64,000 nucleotides of DNA from an uncultured Oscillospiraceae bacterium (lineage in GTDB: Bacteria > Bacillota > Clostridia > Oscillospirales > Oscillospiraceae): NCBI GenBank assembly GCA_944385095.1, contig CALWVS010000007.1:1-64000 (forward strand), read 5' to 3'. Position numbers and translations under genes: made by a program. Every line of letters begins with the position of its first letter. Positions within the stretch are counted from its first letter, which is position 1. Below the pieces are notes generated by a model. The model was not told where the DNA came from and did not search any database. It saw only the letters and a list, made by a program, of their open reading frames with translations. Positions 62,536 through 64,000 of the stretch are shown piece after piece.

Positions 62536-64000
62536 ATGAAAAAACGTGTTACAACTGCCTTGCTGGCAGCCTGTATCGCCGCCTCTCTCTCACTCCCCTG
62601 CAATGCTGCCACTGGCACCATTGCCCCTGTCAGTGAAGTAACCCAAGTGGTACAGGCATTGGGTATTATGAATGGTGATGCCACTGGAGCCATGAATCTG
62701 GATTCTAAGGTAACACGGGCAGAATTTATTACCATTGCCCTGAAAGCATCTGTTAATGGTGCGCAGATTGGAGAAGCTTCCACTTCTCCCTTCCCCGATG
62801 TTCCCTATACCCATTGGGCAGCCGGTTTTGTGGAAACAGGAGTAAAGGCTGGTCTGATTTCTGGTTTCTCTGATGGCACATTCCGTCCTAATGCCCCCAT
62901 CAATCTGGCTGAGGGGGTGACAGTGGCTCTTGCTCTGCTGGGTTATACCTCCTCTGATTTTTCTGGTGCTTACCCCTCTCCCCAGATGTCCCTCTACCGC
63001 AGTCTCTCTTTGGACAAGGGTGTCTCCGCAAAGGTAAGCAGTGATCCGCTCACCCGCCAGGATGCCATGTATCTGTTCTATAATCTTCTGTCTGCCAAAA
63101 CAAAGGCTGGTCAGCCTTATATCAATACCCTTGGCTATCAGTTGAATGCTTCTGGTGAGGTCGATTTGGTTTCCATTATCAATGGTGAGATGCAGGGTCC
63201 CATTGTGGCAACCGATAATTGGAAAAATTCCATCCCATTTGATTTGAACAGTGCTACCGTGGTACGGAATGGCAGTGCCTCCTCTCTGGGGCAAATTCAG
63301 GATATGGATGTACTTTACTGGAATGATACCATGAACACAATCTGGGCATATTCAGAAAAATTGACTGGTACCATACAGGATATCCAGCCATCTTCCTCTA
63401 ACCCCACCTCGGTTACAGTTTCTGGCCATACCCTGAACTTTGAAACTGTCTCCGCTTCCTATGCCCTGTCTGACCTTGGCACGTTTGGTTTAGGCGATAC
63501 TGTAACTCTGCTGTTGGGTCGTGATGGTGCCATTGCCTATGCAGTCTCCCCCAGTGAGACAGAGGCAGACCGCTGTGGTATTGTCATTAAAACAGAAAAA
63601 GCCGCTTATCCAGATGGCCATGGCTCCACCTACATGGGAGAGACTATCACCATTTTGGCAACTGACGGCAATACTTACAGTTATGAAGCCCCCATTGGAT
63701 ATTTCAAATCAGGTGATTTTGTTGGCGTGAATGTTACAGCAGATGGAGAAATTACCCTTCGCAGACCTGCATCTCCCCAGCTTTCTGGAACTGTATCCAA
63801 AGATGGAACCAAAATTGACAACCTCTCTTTTGCTGACGATATTGAAATTTTAGAGGCTTCTGATAACTCTGCTGTTTCTATCTATCCAAGTCGTTTGGCT
63901 GGTATGAAGTTAGAATCCAGCTCTGTTCTCTATTATGAGTTGAATGGCAGCGGTGAAATCAGCCGGTTGGTGTTGCGCAATGCCACTGGAGATGCCCGTA
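62536..64000 (+). CDS. S-layer homology (SLH) domain surface protein, 5' part
   Basis: Reads 488 codons to the window edge without a stop; the 3' end is missing. Signal peptide about 1-25 (KKRVTTALLAACIAASLSL, cleavage after CNA). SLH motifs at about 30-75 (TRAEFITIALKA), 85-140 (FPDVPYTHWAAGFVETGVKAG, GFSDGTFRPNAPINLAEG) and a weaker third near 150-190 (LTRQDAMYLFYNLL). The rest is beta-rich with repeats of a GTxxx...D pattern. SLH domains bind wall pyruvylated polymers. AAAGGA stands before ATG; 20 bases after the efflux permease, perhaps the same transcript. Confidence 0.85.
   Translation, partial: MKKRVTTALLAACIAASLSLPCNAATGTIAPVSEVTQVVQALGIMNGDATGAMNLDSKVTRAEFITIALKASVNGAQIGEASTSPFPDVPYTHWAAGFVETGVKAGLISGFSDGTFRPNAPINLAEGVTVALALLGYTSSDFSGAYPSPQMSLYRSLSLDKGVSAKVSSDPLTRQDAMYLFYNLLSAKTKAGQPYINTLGYQLNASGEVDLVSIINGEMQGPIVATDNWKNSIPFDLNSATVVRNGSASSLGQIQDMDVLYWNDTMNTIWAYSEKLTGTIQDIQPSSSNPTSVTVSGHTLNFETVSASYALSDLGTFGLGDTVTLLLGRDGAIAYAVSPSETEADRCGIVIKTEKAAYPDGHGSTYMGETITILATDGNTYSYEAPIGYFKSGDFVGVNVTADGEITLRRPASPQLSGTVSKDGTKIDNLSFADDIEILEASDNSAVSIYPSRLAGMKLESSSVLYYELNGSGEISRLVLRNATGDAR

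Overview
The window looks like chromosome of an anaerobic Gram-positive-type bacterium, most likely class Clostridia and perhaps the gut Oscillospirales. The reasons are: ribosomal protein L27 carries the Bacillota N-terminal extension and the Prp protease that removes it is encoded next to it; murE has the DNPR motif for meso-diaminopimelate; corrin synthesis uses the anaerobic CbiK/CbiD/CbiG route; and an S-layer-homology protein sits at the right edge. Family or genus is inference. There is no rRNA, CRISPR array, prophage or complete transposon.

Layout. 1-588 holds a decayed phenolic acid decarboxylase. 634-2921 (minus) is obgE and the rplU-prp-rpmA ribosomal operon, with a structured L21 leader. 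3123-5759 (plus) is a two-gene surface O-acylation operon (MBOAT plus DHHW/AlgX-like), followed by a tRNA-Ala and, on the minus strand, an SGNH lipoprotein plus DUF4358 lipoprotein pair and a split ThrE-type exporter. 8851-10319 is an unrecognised small protein overlapped with a secreted stalk-domain protein. 10789-16112 (minus) is a housekeeping operon (CmpB-like membrane protein, DUF1836, DegV, PrmA, metallophosphoesterase, DUF2156). 16296-20489 carries a secreted triple-PepSY protein, a Crp/Fnr regulator divergent from an EamA transporter, and an MntR-type regulator with an MscS channel. A second identical tRNA-Ala in inverted orientation, rpsU and leuS follow. 23507-24104 is mostly non-coding. 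24981-27817 is serC-serA-rhomboid.

28783-41797 (minus) is the division and cell wall (dcw) cluster: mraZ, rsmH, ftsL-like, PASTA penicillin-binding protein, murE, mraY, ftsW, murG, murA, ftsQ, ftsZ. It has no ftsA, murD, murF, murC or murB. murA has a 13-bp hairpin over its ribosome binding site and start codon. 42766-53209 (minus) is a twelve-gene cobalamin operon: a BtuFCD-like ABC importer and every step from sirohydrochlorin to cobyrinic acid (cbiK, D, L, F, G, H, J/cobK, ET, C). I see no cobalamin riboswitch in front of it.

53344-55530 is an AT-richer insert with a GntR/YtrA-type regulator, an ABC ATPase, a permease broken by a one-base frameshift, and a cysteine-rich KTR protein of the kind carried by Tn916-like elements. 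It is followed by a FeoA-FeoB fusion ferrous iron transporter. The right end has a TetR regulator divergent from a MacAB-type efflux operon and the first 488 codons of an SLH-domain surface protein.

Many transcription units have clear sigma-A-type promoters with 17-base spacers and hairpin terminators, which are listed separately.
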